From contig DKJZ01000112.1 in the NCBI GenBank assembly GCA_002454975.1, forward strand, positions 4,546-47,859: DNA of 43,314 nt, in the 5' to 3' direction. Shown piece by piece: positions 15,261-22,704 of the stretch. Position numbers and translations under genes: made by a program. How positions within the stretch are numbered: position 1 is the first letter of the stretch; the number at the start of each line of letters is the position of its first letter. Source of the stretch: Hylemonella sp. UBA6679. GTDB taxonomy: Bacteria; Pseudomonadota; Gammaproteobacteria; Burkholderiales; Burkholderiaceae_C. The notes beneath the pieces were generated by a model, which was not told the DNA's origin, made no database searches, and worked only from the letters and a program-made list of their open reading frames with translations.

Positions 15261-16187
15261 ATGAAGTGGCCCTGGCAATTTGGCAGCACAGACAAGCGCT
15301 TGGTCATGTCCTGGGCGCCGGGTGAGCTCGCTTATGTGCAGGCCTTGGCTCGGGACGATGGCTGGTCGGTCGAGCGCTTGGGGGTTGAGCGACAGGGACA
15401 AGACAGCGAGGCTGCTTTTCTCAAGCGTTTGCAAAGCCTGGGCCTGCAAGACGACCGCGCGGTGGTGGTGCTGCGCCCGTCGCAATACCAGCTGCTGCAA
15501 ATTGATGCACCCGCGGTGGAGCCACAAGAGTTGCGCGCGGCTGTGCGCTGGCAAATTGCCGGCTTGGTGGACCAACCCTTGGAAGACTTGGTGATTGATG
15601 TGCTGCCCGTGGGTGACGACAACGTCAGACGTACCAACCAACTGTTTGTGGTGGCAGCCGAGCAGTCGGTGATTGCCCGCTCGATGGCCTTGGCCAAAGA
15701 CCTCCACGTGGACGTGGTTGCCATCGACATCCAAGACACAGCACAAAGAAATTTACAGCTCTTGCAACTGCAAGACCAGGTGTTGGAGGGCGCGCATGCC
15801 GCGATTGCCTTGACCGATGAGCGCCAAGCGCTCTTGACCATCAGCGCCTGCGGTGAGTTGCAATACACACGCCGCCTGGATTTGGAGCCCGGTGTCTGCG
15901 AGCTCGACCGCCACCACGAAGAACGCGAACGCTGGGGAGGTGAAATTCAGCGCTCGCTCGATGTGTGGGACCGCACCGCGCCAGCCTTGCATGTCGATCG
16001 CATCAGCTTGTACGCCGGCGCGTCCACCCAAGCGCTGTCGCGTTGGTTGGGGCAATACCTGGGGCAAGCTGTTTTTCCGATGGACCTGCAGGGCAGCTTT
16101 GAGGGGCTAGAGAGCCACGACCTGCAGACCCACAGCGCTTGCTGGCCTTTGCTGGGTGGTTTGTTGCGCGAACACCCGAGCCACTGA
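15261..16187 (+). CDS. mshI: MSHA alignment protein MshI (PilM-like)
   Basis: This 308-aa cytoplasmic protein has the PilM/MshI actin-like layout. Examples are VVVLRPSQYQLLQIDAPAVEPQELRAAVRWQIAGLVDQPLEDLVIDVLP in the N-terminal half, VVAAEQSVIARSMALAKDLHVDVVAIDIQDTAQRNL in the centre, and a C-terminal domain ending WPLLGGLLRE. PilM-type proteins bind the cytoplasmic tail of the PilN-like partner and link the ATPase to the membrane complex. I chose ATG 15261 (MKWPWQF), preceded by TTTTGGAG, over the codon at 15207, whose extra 18 residues (MQSCVLTAVR...) do not match the family. It is followed 3 bp later by the PilN-like gene. Confidence 0.85.
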   Translation: MKWPWQFGSTDKRLVMSWAPGELAYVQALARDDGWSVERLGVERQGQDSEAAFLKRLQSLGLQDDRAVVVLRPSQYQLLQIDAPAVEPQELRAAVRWQIAGLVDQPLEDLVIDVLPVGDDNVRRTNQLFVVAAEQSVIARSMALAKDLHVDVVAIDIQDTAQRNLQLLQLQDQVLEGAHAAIALTDERQALLTISACGELQYTRRLDLEPGVCELDRHHEERERWGGEIQRSLDVWDRTAPALHVDRISLYAGASTQALSRWLGQYLGQAVFPMDLQGSFEGLESHDLQTHSACWPLLGGLLREHPSH

Positions 16188-16190
16188 CCC

Positions 16191-16823
16191 ATGACGCGCC
16201 AGATCAACCTGTGTCCCCAGCGCGCCATCGTCCCGCGTGGCGTGTGGCCTGCCCAGCAGTTGTTGCTGGTGATGGCCGGTGTGTGCGTGTTGGTGCTGGC
16301 CATCACCACCGCCTGGGTGATGAGCCTAAACCGCAGCACGGCTGCGCACGACCAGCGCGCGGCTGCCAACAAGCAAACCATGGCGGCACTGCAAAAACAA
16401 CTGGGCCTGGAAGCCTCGGCCGTGGCCATGAGTGCGCCGGCACTGGAGGCTGAGTTACAGGCGCGTCGCGCAGAGCTGGCGCGTCAGCAAGCCCGTTTGC
16501 TCAATTTGCAGCGTGGCGCGCTGACCGAAGGCTCGGGCCATGCAGCCCGCTTGGCCTTGGTGGCGCGCACCATCCCTGCGTCTGCTTGGCTCAGCCAGAT
16601 CAAGCTCGACCAAGATCGCCTGGAGCTCAGCGGCGCCACCTTGGAGCCCGCCGCCCTGAACCGCTGGCTCGATGAACTCGCCGCCAGCCCCTTGCTCAAA
16701 GACCTCAAGCTCGCGGCCGTGAAGGTGGAGCGTTTGCCTGCAGACGCGCGCCAAATTCCTGCGCGGCTGGGCAAGGCCACGGTTTGGCAGTTCACACTGA
16801 GCTCTGGCGGGGTGGGCTCATGA
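16191..16823 (+). CDS. MSHA inner-membrane alignment protein, PilN-like (MshI2)
   Basis: This 210-aa bitopic protein begins MTRQINLCPQRAIV, the short cytoplasmic INL(Y/C)P motif by which PilN binds PilM. A membrane segment follows (about residues 22-45, LLLVMAGVCVLVLAITTAWVM), then a periplasmic coiled coil (about 50-105) rich in Ala, Gln and Arg, and a ferredoxin-like domain (SAWLSQIKLDQDRLELSGATLEPAALNRWLDEL). It corresponds to the gene called mshI2 in some MSHA loci. The start is 3 bp after mshI and the end overlaps mshJ by 4 bp, so the two alignment genes are coupled. Confidence 0.85.
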   Translation: MTRQINLCPQRAIVPRGVWPAQQLLLVMAGVCVLVLAITTAWVMSLNRSTAAHDQRAAANKQTMAALQKQLGLEASAVAMSAPALEAELQARRAELARQQARLLNLQRGALTEGSGHAARLALVARTIPASAWLSQIKLDQDRLELSGATLEPAALNRWLDELAASPLLKDLKLAAVKVERLPADARQIPARLGKATVWQFTLSSGGVGS

Positions 16824-17494
16824 CGTTCGACATGCCACCAAGGGCGGCGCAGTTGTTGGCCAGGCTCGATGCCTTGCAGGTGCGCGAGCGCCTCATGATC
16901 TTGCTGGTGTCGGTGGTGTGCGTGCTGGCGTTGGCCGAGTCGCTGTGGCTGGCCCCCGCGCAAAAACGCCACGACATCAGCCGCCAAGCTGTGGCCCAGC
17001 AACAAGGTGCGCTTGAGCGTTTGCAGGCTGAAGCGGCCTTGCAAGCCAACCCGCAGGCTGGTGCGCCAGGCTCTGCGCGCGCGCAATTGGCCAGTGTGAA
17101 TGCCCAAATCGACACTGCAGAAAAAGAGATCCGCGCACTCATGCCCGCAGGGCGCGATGCCACTTCGTTGCGCCATGTGCTCGAGGCTTTTTTGCAACGT
17201 CACGACACACTCACCCTGGTGCGCGCCACCACGCTGAGCCCAGACGCGGCCCCGCTTTTAGGCGCTACCCCAGGCATGACGCAGACCGCCGCTCAAGCCC
17301 TGAGCGGAGCCGGGCACGAGCGGCGTGGCCTGGAGCTCACCGTAGGGGGCTCGTACATGGCGCTGATGCAGTATGTAGAAACCTTGGAGCGGGCTTTGCC
17401 CGATTTGCGCTGGGGCGCCATGCTGCTCACCAGCAACGAGACCCAGGGCACGCAACTCACCTTGCAGGTTTTCATTGTGGGGGCGCAGCCATGA
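16820..17494 (+). CDS. mshJ: MSHA biogenesis protein MshJ (PilO-like)
   Basis: This 224-aa bitopic protein has an N-terminal cytoplasmic tail, one membrane segment (about residues 20-40, RLMILLVSVVCVLALAESLWL), a coiled coil (about 48-110), and a periplasmic domain (LTVGGSYMALMQYVETLERALPDLRWG). The last is the typical PilO/MshJ Gxy.a(l/m).YL..LE motif. It should pair with the PilN-like protein in the inner-membrane frame. ATG 16820 (ATGA overlap with the preceding stop) is preferred to the codon at 16784, which would add 12 residues lying inside the previous gene. Confidence 0.85.
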   Translation: MTFDMPPRAAQLLARLDALQVRERLMILLVSVVCVLALAESLWLAPAQKRHDISRQAVAQQQGALERLQAEAALQANPQAGAPGSARAQLASVNAQIDTAEKEIRALMPAGRDATSLRHVLEAFLQRHDTLTLVRATTLSPDAAPLLGATPGMTQTAAQALSGAGHERRGLELTVGGSYMALMQYVETLERALPDLRWGAMLLTSNETQGTQLTLQVFIVGAQP

Positions 17495-17988
17495 GGCCCT
17501 TACACACACGCAATGTGTGGTTGCTTGTGGCCATGCAGGCTACCGTGCTGATGCCCGCCTTGGCCCAAAGAACCATTGCGCTGGAGCCCCACAGCCCTAG
17601 CCCTGTCTCTGTCGCCGTCCCTGGCTTAGGTGTGACCGCGCGTGACCCCATGCAAGTGCCATTGGCGCCAGCGCCTGCACCAGCAGCCCGCTCATCAACG
17701 CATGGAGCCACTTTTCCAGCCTTGCCCGTGGAGCGTTTTGACGGGCCGGTGTCTTTCATGCGGGTCAACGGCAAACCGCACCTGGTGGTGGGCACGCGCT
17801 TGCTGGGCGTGGGCCAGATGCTGGGCCAGGAGCGCATTGAACGCATCAGCGAAACCGAGTTGTGGCTGCGTGAAGGTCAGCAGACCCGCAAGCTCGCCCT
17901 GTTTCAAGGGGTGGAGCGCCGCCCCAATGACGCCGCTTGCGTGAGTGCACGCGAAGGCCAAACGCCTTGTCAGCCCACACGGCCTTGA
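17491..17988 (+). CDS. mshK: MSHA biogenesis protein MshK (PilP-like)
   Basis: This 165-aa secreted protein has a signal peptide (about residues 1-25, ending VLMPALA/QR), a Pro/Ala-rich linker (about 30-78), and a small C-terminal domain with FDGPVSFMRVNGKPHLVVGTRLLGVGQ...ERISETELWLREGQQTRKLALFQGV. That domain is like the beta-sandwich of PilP/MshK that contacts the secretin. Two late cysteines (AACVSA and TPCQPT) are present. It overlaps mshJ by 4 bp and lies 19 bp ahead of mshL. MshK is poorly conserved between genera, so identification rests on position plus this domain. Confidence 0.75.
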   Translation: MRPLHTRNVWLLVAMQATVLMPALAQRTIALEPHSPSPVSVAVPGLGVTARDPMQVPLAPAPAPAARSSTHGATFPALPVERFDGPVSFMRVNGKPHLVVGTRLLGVGQMLGQERIERISETELWLREGQQTRKLALFQGVERRPNDAACVSAREGQTPCQPTRP

Positions 17989-18007
17989 GTTGAGGAAAGC
18001 ACAGAAG

Positions 18008-19768
18008 ATGACAACCGTTCCCCCCTCCATTGCCTGGTTCAAGCCAGCCTGTGTGTCTGTGGCTTTGCTGCTGAGCGCCTGTGCTGACCGCCCCCTCAAA
18101 ACCCCCAGCGTGGCCGACGCCTTGCGCAAAGACTTGTCTGTGGATGCCCAGGCCTCAGCCAAACCTGCTGCGCCTGCTTTGCCTGTGCCTGCGGCGGTCT
18201 CGCAGGCCTTGGCCGAACCGGCCCCGGCAGCGCCCGTGGTGTTGCCCGAACCCCGGCTGGATTTGTTGGTCAACAAGGCCCAAGCGCGCGAGGTGTTTTT
18301 GGCCATCGTTGCCGACACCCGCTACAGCATGCTCATGCACCCCGATGTCTCGGGCACGCTGTCGGTCACTTTGCGTGGCGTGACCGTGAAAGAAGCTTTG
18401 GATGCCATTCGGGATGTGTATGGCTACGACTACAAAATTGAAGGTCGGCGCATCACCGTGTTTGCCCCCACCTTGCAAACCCGCATCTTCACGGTGAACT
18501 ACCCCAACGCGCAGCGCGTGGGTCGCAGTGAGCTGCGCGTGGCCTCAGGCTCGGGCAACATGACGCCCAACACGCCTGCTGTGCCAGGCGCTGTCACCCC
18601 GGGTCAGCCAGGTGGCCCCGCCAACCAGCGTCAGGCTGAGAGCAGCCGTGTGTCCACCAATTCAAGCACCGATTTGTGGTCGGAGTTGGCCGATGCCATA
18701 CGCAGCATGCTGGGCAACGGACAAGGCCGCAGCGTGATCACCAGCCCGCAGGCGGGCATCATTGCGGTGCGCGCCATGCCCGACGAGTTGCGCCAGATCG
18801 AGAGCTTTTTGAAAGCCGCGCAGGTGGCGGTGGAACGCCAGGTGATGCTCGAGGCCAAGATCGTCGAGGTTGAGCTGCGCGACGGCTACCAAAGCGGCAT
18901 CAACTGGGCAGCGTTCAACAACGACGGCAAAGCCAACCAGCAGCTCATTGGCACGCTGGGCAGTGGTGTGGCCAACAACAACCCCTTGTTGCAAGGCGGC
19001 AGTGCTGTGGGGCCGGTCACGCCCGTGCCCTCGGTGGCTGTGGGCGGTGGTTTGTTTGGCTTGGCCTTGGCCACGGGGCAGTTTGCCGCCGTGCTGGGCT
19101 TCCTGGAAACCCAGGGCGATGTACAAACCCTCTCTAGCCCGCGTGTGGCCACCCTCAACAACCAAAAAGCGGTGCTCAAGGTGGGGTCCGACGATTACTT
19201 TGTCACCAATGTCACCGGGGGTGCGGCCACCAGCGGCGGAGCCATCGGCAATGTGGCGACCACCACCACCTTGCCTAACCTCACGCTCACCCCGTTTTTC
19301 TCCGGTGTGGCCCTGGATGTCACCCCGCAGATTGATGACTCGACCAACATCATGCTGCACATCCACCCGGCTGTGACCACCGTGACTGAGAACATCAAAA
19401 CCATCGACCTGGGTTCGGGCGTGGGCACCTACAAGCTGCCCCTGGCTTCGAGCAGCGTGAACGAAACCGACACCCTGGTGCGCGTGCAAGACGGCAACAT
19501 CGTGGCCATCGGTGGCTTGATGCAGGTCTCGTCCAGCAAGACGGCTTCGGGCTTGCCCGGCAGCACAGGTGCGACCAACGCACTGGGCTTTTTACTGGGC
19601 AACCGCGCCAACAGCGGGCGCAAGAAAGAACTGGTGGTCTTGGTCAAGCCCACCATCATCCGCTCGGCCCAAGACTGGGAGGCGCAAACAGCCAAAGCGC
19701 GCGCCTCTTTGAGTGACATGGCCGAGGGCAAAACCCGCACCGTGCGTTTGGACGGCTTGGGGCAGTGA
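18008..19768 (+). CDS. mshL: MSHA outer-membrane secretin MshL
   Basis: This 586-aa lipoprotein secretin forms the outer-membrane pore. A lipobox LLSAC (C about residue 25) ends a signal peptide starting MTTVPPSIAW. A Pro/Ala-rich linker follows, then an N0/STN domain (LDLLVNKAQAREVFLAIVADTRYSML, residues about 80-155) and an N1 domain with SVITSPQAGIIAVRAMPDELRQIESFLKAAQ. The secretin core has VQTLSSPRVATLNNQKAVLKVGSDDYFV, DVTPQIDDSTNIMLHIHPAVT and a C-terminal ELVVLVKPTII. ATG 18008 has GAGGAAAG about 8 bp upstream and gives the lipoprotein signal; the earlier ATG at 17945 lies inside mshK. No separate pilotin gene is seen nearby. Confidence 0.93.
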   Translation: MTTVPPSIAWFKPACVSVALLLSACADRPLKTPSVADALRKDLSVDAQASAKPAAPALPVPAAVSQALAEPAPAAPVVLPEPRLDLLVNKAQAREVFLAIVADTRYSMLMHPDVSGTLSVTLRGVTVKEALDAIRDVYGYDYKIEGRRITVFAPTLQTRIFTVNYPNAQRVGRSELRVASGSGNMTPNTPAVPGAVTPGQPGGPANQRQAESSRVSTNSSTDLWSELADAIRSMLGNGQGRSVITSPQAGIIAVRAMPDELRQIESFLKAAQVAVERQVMLEAKIVEVELRDGYQSGINWAAFNNDGKANQQLIGTLGSGVANNNPLLQGGSAVGPVTPVPSVAVGGGLFGLALATGQFAAVLGFLETQGDVQTLSSPRVATLNNQKAVLKVGSDDYFVTNVTGGAATSGGAIGNVATTTTLPNLTLTPFFSGVALDVTPQIDDSTNIMLHIHPAVTTVTENIKTIDLGSGVGTYKLPLASSSVNETDTLVRVQDGNIVAIGGLMQVSSSKTASGLPGSTGATNALGFLLGNRANSGRKKELVVLVKPTIIRSAQDWEAQTAKARASLSDMAEGKTRTVRLDGLGQ

Positions 19769-19769
19769 G

Positions 19770-20654
19770 TTGATTTACCTCGAGCATTTTGGCCTGCGTG
19801 AGCCGCCGTTTTCCATCACGCCGGACACGGATTTTTTCTACGCACCCAGCCACCAGGCGGCCCTCAACACATTGTTGGTGGCTTTGCGCGGGGGCGAGGG
19901 CTTTTTGAAAATCACCGGCGAGGTGGGCTGTGGCAAAACCATGTTGTGCCGCCAATTGCTCAAGCTGCTGCACGACGAATTCGTCACCGCCTACATCCCC
20001 AACCCAGACATGGGGGCCAACGATTTGTTCCGTGCGGTGGCCCAGGAGTTGGGCGTGCCCCTGCCCAAGCGCATGAGCCGCTACGCCATGCTCGAGGCCT
20101 TGCGCGCCGCACTGCTTGACTTTGCGGCCCAGCCTAAACCCGTGGTGTTGTGCATCGACGAGGCCCAGGCCATCCCAGTGGAAACCGTGGAGAGCTTGCG
20201 CCTGCTCTCCAACCTGGAAACCGAAAAACGCAAGCTCATTCAAATTGTGTTGCTGGGCCAGCCTGAGCTGGATGACAAGCTGGCGTTGCCAGAAATCAGG
20301 CAGCTGCTGCAGCGCATCACTTTTTCTGACGACCTGGGCACCCTCGCTGCCACCCAGGTGGGGGAGTATTTGGCCCACCGTTTGCAACGCGCCGGTCAGG
20401 CTGTGCGCGTGGCGCCCACCTTCACACCCGAGGCGGTGGCCCTGATGCACCGCCACAGCCTGGGCGTGCCACGCATGATCAATGTGCTGGCGCACAAATG
20501 TTTGATGCTGGCCTTTGGTGAGGTGGAGCGCCACATCACCGCCGAGCACGTGCGCTGGGCTGCCGGCGACACCCCAGGTGTGCGCGCGCACGCGCCGGTT
20601 TCTGCTGCGCGTTGGTGGGGCCGCTTGTGGGGAGGCGCTGAGGCCCGCTCATGA
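19770..20654 (+). CDS. mshM: MSHA biogenesis ATPase MshM (ExeA-like)
   Basis: This 294-aa AAA+ protein has the ExeA/MshM opening YLEHFGLREPPFSITPDTDFFY, Walker A GEVGCGKT, Walker B VVLCIDEAQ, sensor-like ENLETEKRKLIQIVLLGQPELDD, and a C-terminal lid helical domain (GVPRMINVLAHKCLMLAFGE). ExeA proteins help assemble the secretin through peptidoglycan. I propose a TTG start at 19770, 1 bp after the mshL stop, because it gives MIYLEHFGL as in the family. An ATG at 19713 in the same frame would add 19 unrelated residues (MTWPRAKPAPC...) overlapping mshL by 56 bp. The stop overlaps mshN by 4 bp. Confidence 0.85.
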   Translation: MIYLEHFGLREPPFSITPDTDFFYAPSHQAALNTLLVALRGGEGFLKITGEVGCGKTMLCRQLLKLLHDEFVTAYIPNPDMGANDLFRAVAQELGVPLPKRMSRYAMLEALRAALLDFAAQPKPVVLCIDEAQAIPVETVESLRLLSNLETEKRKLIQIVLLGQPELDDKLALPEIRQLLQRITFSDDLGTLAATQVGEYLAHRLQRAGQAVRVAPTFTPEAVALMHRHSLGVPRMINVLAHKCLMLAFGEVERHITAEHVRWAAGDTPGVRAHAPVSAARWWGRLWGGAEARS

Positions 20655-21898
20655 GCGTCATCAACAAGATGCTGCGCGATTTGGACGCGCGCAAGCAGCT
20701 CAGCCTCTCACCCTTGGAGGGCACCATGAGCTGGGGCGGGGCTGCACGCCCCCAGCGGCGCTTGGGCCTGTGGCTAGGCGGTGGTTTGATGTTTTTGGCA
20801 GGCCTGGTGCTGCTGATGCAAATGCCTGGCCGCAGCGAAGGTGGGCATTGGCAGCTCGAAGCGCCCGTGCGGGTGCAAACCATAGCGCCTAGCGAACTTG
20901 CGGCTTTGACGCCTGATGCCGCCAAGCCAGGACAGCCGCAGGAAGATGTGCTGGGAGAGGCTAAAAAAGAGCCTAGGGAAGAGGTGCTGGAAGAGACACG
21001 CACCTCGGCCCAACGCAACCCCAAGGCGCAAGCCTTGCCGCGCGCCTTGATGCTCAAGCTCAGCGAGCAATTGGCCATGCCTGAGGGTGTGAAAACTGCC
21101 AGCACCTGGGTGACTGAGCCACCGGTCGGCGCCCCTGCTGTGCCTAAGGGCAAAGAGGTGCTCCACCTTAGTGCCAAGGAAACTACGAAAGGAAATACCA
21201 AAGATGCTTCTCAAGAAACCTCTCAAGAGACTTTGAAAGAAGCATCCAAAGACGTTACGAAAGAGGCCGCTAAAGACAGCACCAAAATGGCCCTGAGCGA
21301 GCCAGCCAAAGCACAAGTTTCTGCATCTGCAGCTCATTCAAGCAAAGTGGCCCAAAGCAAAGAGGCCGAGTCCGACAAAGAGCCTCAGGTGCGTGTGAAC
21401 AAGCATGTGTCGGTGCAGGAGAACTTGCAGCAGGCGCAGCAGCTTTGGCACAGCGGCGCCAAAGACAGCGCCATGGATGTGTTGCGCAGCACCTTGCAGT
21501 CGGTCGAGCGCAGCGGCGACAACGCGCAAGCAGTGTCGGACACCTCGGTGTTGGTGCGCGAGTGGTCACGCATGGCCCTGGCCCAAGACCGCGCGCCCGA
21601 GGTGATGGCGCTGATCAAGCGACATGCGCCGCAGGTGGCCAGCCAGTCTGAGGTCTGGGCCTTGAAAGGGCAGGCTGCCCAACGTTTGGGCTTGCACCAA
21701 GACGCGGTGGATGCCTACACCCATGCCCTGGCACTGCGCCCCAACGAGGGCCGTTGGGTGCTGGCCAGTGCCGTGTCGATGGCCGCGCTGGGCAACACCG
21801 ACGCTGCGGCCAAGATGCTGCAAAAGGCCCGCGCGCAAGGGCCCATCAACGCAGAAATCTTGGCCTACCTCAAGCAAGCGGGCGTGAACACGCCCTGA
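20651..21898 (+). CDS. mshN: MSHA biogenesis protein MshN with TPR domain
   Basis: This 415-aa bitopic protein begins MSVINKMLRDLDARK, the MshN signature, followed by a membrane segment (about residues 38-56). A long low-complexity periplasmic region follows. Residues 176-213 are a Lys/Glu/Asp/Thr-rich repeat (TKDASQETSQETLKEASKDV...) in unusually AT-rich codons for this locus. The C-terminal part (about 260-410) holds TPR-like helices (WALKGQAAQRLGLHQDAVDAYTHALALRPNEGRWVLASAVSMAALGNTDAAAKML). MshN-type TPR proteins are thought to support pilus assembly through the periplasm. It is the last gene of the cluster and ends 13 bp from the convergent GST-like gene. No terminator is visible between them. 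Confidence 0.88.
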   Translation: MSVINKMLRDLDARKQLSLSPLEGTMSWGGAARPQRRLGLWLGGGLMFLAGLVLLMQMPGRSEGGHWQLEAPVRVQTIAPSELAALTPDAAKPGQPQEDVLGEAKKEPREEVLEETRTSAQRNPKAQALPRALMLKLSEQLAMPEGVKTASTWVTEPPVGAPAVPKGKEVLHLSAKETTKGNTKDASQETSQETLKEASKDVTKEAAKDSTKMALSEPAKAQVSASAAHSSKVAQSKEAESDKEPQVRVNKHVSVQENLQQAQQLWHSGAKDSAMDVLRSTLQSVERSGDNAQAVSDTSVLVREWSRMALAQDRAPEVMALIKRHAPQVASQSEVWALKGQAAQRLGLHQDAVDAYTHALALRPNEGRWVLASAVSMAALGNTDAAAKMLQKARAQGPINAEILAYLKQAGVNTP

Positions 21899-21911
21899 GC
21901 GCCGCAAAGAC

Positions 21912-22613
21912 TCAACGCTTTTTGTATTGCGTGGCGCCAAACATGGCTTCGCGCGCTTTGTCGTCGATGGGCTTGCGCAAATCTGCCAGCACCTGCACAC
22001 CGCGTTTCACCGCGGGGCGCTCGGAGATGTTGTCGAACCAGACTTTGAGGTGGGGGTAGTCGGCCCAGTCGATGCCCTGGTTTTGCCAGCTGCGCAGCCA
22101 CGGGAAGATGGCGATGTCGGCGATTGAGTAGCTCTTGCCTGCTATGAATTTGCTAGCGGCAAGGCGTTTATCCATAACGCCGTAAAGCCGTTTTGCCTCA
22201 TTGGTGTAGCGGTTCACTGCATAGTCAATTTTTTCGGGCGCGTAAATGCGAAAGTGGTGGGCTTGGCCCAGCATGGGGCCCACGCCGCCCATTTGGAACA
22301 TCAGCCACTGCAGCGCCTCGAACTTTGCGCGGTCGCCCTTGGGTAAAAACTTGCCTGTTTTGGAGGCCAGGTACAACAAAATCGCACCCGATTCAAACAG
22401 CGCCATGGGTTTGCCATCGGGGCCGTTGGGGTCCACCATCGCGGGGATTTTGTTGTTGGGGCTGATCTTTAAAAACTCAGGCTTGAACTGGTCGCCCGAG
22501 CCGATGTTGACGGGAATGGCTTGCCAATCGCGGCCCAAACGCAGGCCGCATTCCTCCAACATGATGTGAACTTTGTGGCCGTTGGGGGTGGGCCAGGAAT
22601 ACACGTCGATCAT
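21912..22613 (-). CDS. yfcG: GST-family disulfide-bond oxidoreductase, YfcG-like
   Basis: This 233-aa glutathione-S-transferase fold protein is close to YfcG/YghU. The N-terminal thioredoxin domain has MIDVYSWPTPNGHKVHIMLEE, with T9 and N11 of the YfcG glutathione site, then FLKISPNNKIPAMVD and FESGAILLYLASKTG. The C-terminal helical domain has QWLMFQMGGVGPMLGQAHHF and SYSIADIAIFPW. YfcG acts as a glutathione-linked disulfide reductase. A strong AGAGGAG (about 22619-22625) precedes the ATG at 22613. Inside it, the segment 22141-22157 carries the GCTAT-N9-AGC motif also seen elsewhere in the window, within codons for AASKFIAGK, without disturbing the fold. It is separated from the upstream acyl-CoA dehydrogenase gene by a terminator, so it is probably its own transcript. 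Confidence 0.92.
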   Translation of the reverse strand: MIDVYSWPTPNGHKVHIMLEECGLRLGRDWQAIPVNIGSGDQFKPEFLKISPNNKIPAMVDPNGPDGKPMALFESGAILLYLASKTGKFLPKGDRAKFEALQWLMFQMGGVGPMLGQAHHFRIYAPEKIDYAVNRYTNEAKRLYGVMDKRLAASKFIAGKSYSIADIAIFPWLRSWQNQGIDWADYPHLKVWFDNISERPAVKRGVQVLADLRKPIDDKAREAMFGATQYKKR

Positions 22614-22640
22614 TTCAACTCCTCTTCAATCTTGACAAAT

Positions 22641-22674
22641 AAAAAGCGCGGTCAGCCTTGAGGGCTGCCGCGCT
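22641..22674 (-). terminator. Terminator of the acyl-CoA operon
   Basis: On the minus strand AGCGCGG-c-AGCC-ctca-AGGCT-ga-CCGCGCT folds into a two-part stem and is followed by TTTTATTTG. It lies 31 bp past the acyl-CoA dehydrogenase stop codon and ahead of the GST-like gene. Confidence 0.85.
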
Positions 22675-22704
22675 ACGCGCCAGCGTGTCGCTTACGCAGC
22701 GTGC

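Noticed and set aside
9446..21898. Type II secretion system or classical PilB/PilC pilus
   Set aside because: MshL, ExeA-like MshM, MshN, MshO and MshP, plus the gene set and MshEN domain, identify MSHA. The T2SS pilotin, GspC-type and GspK/L/M genes are absent.
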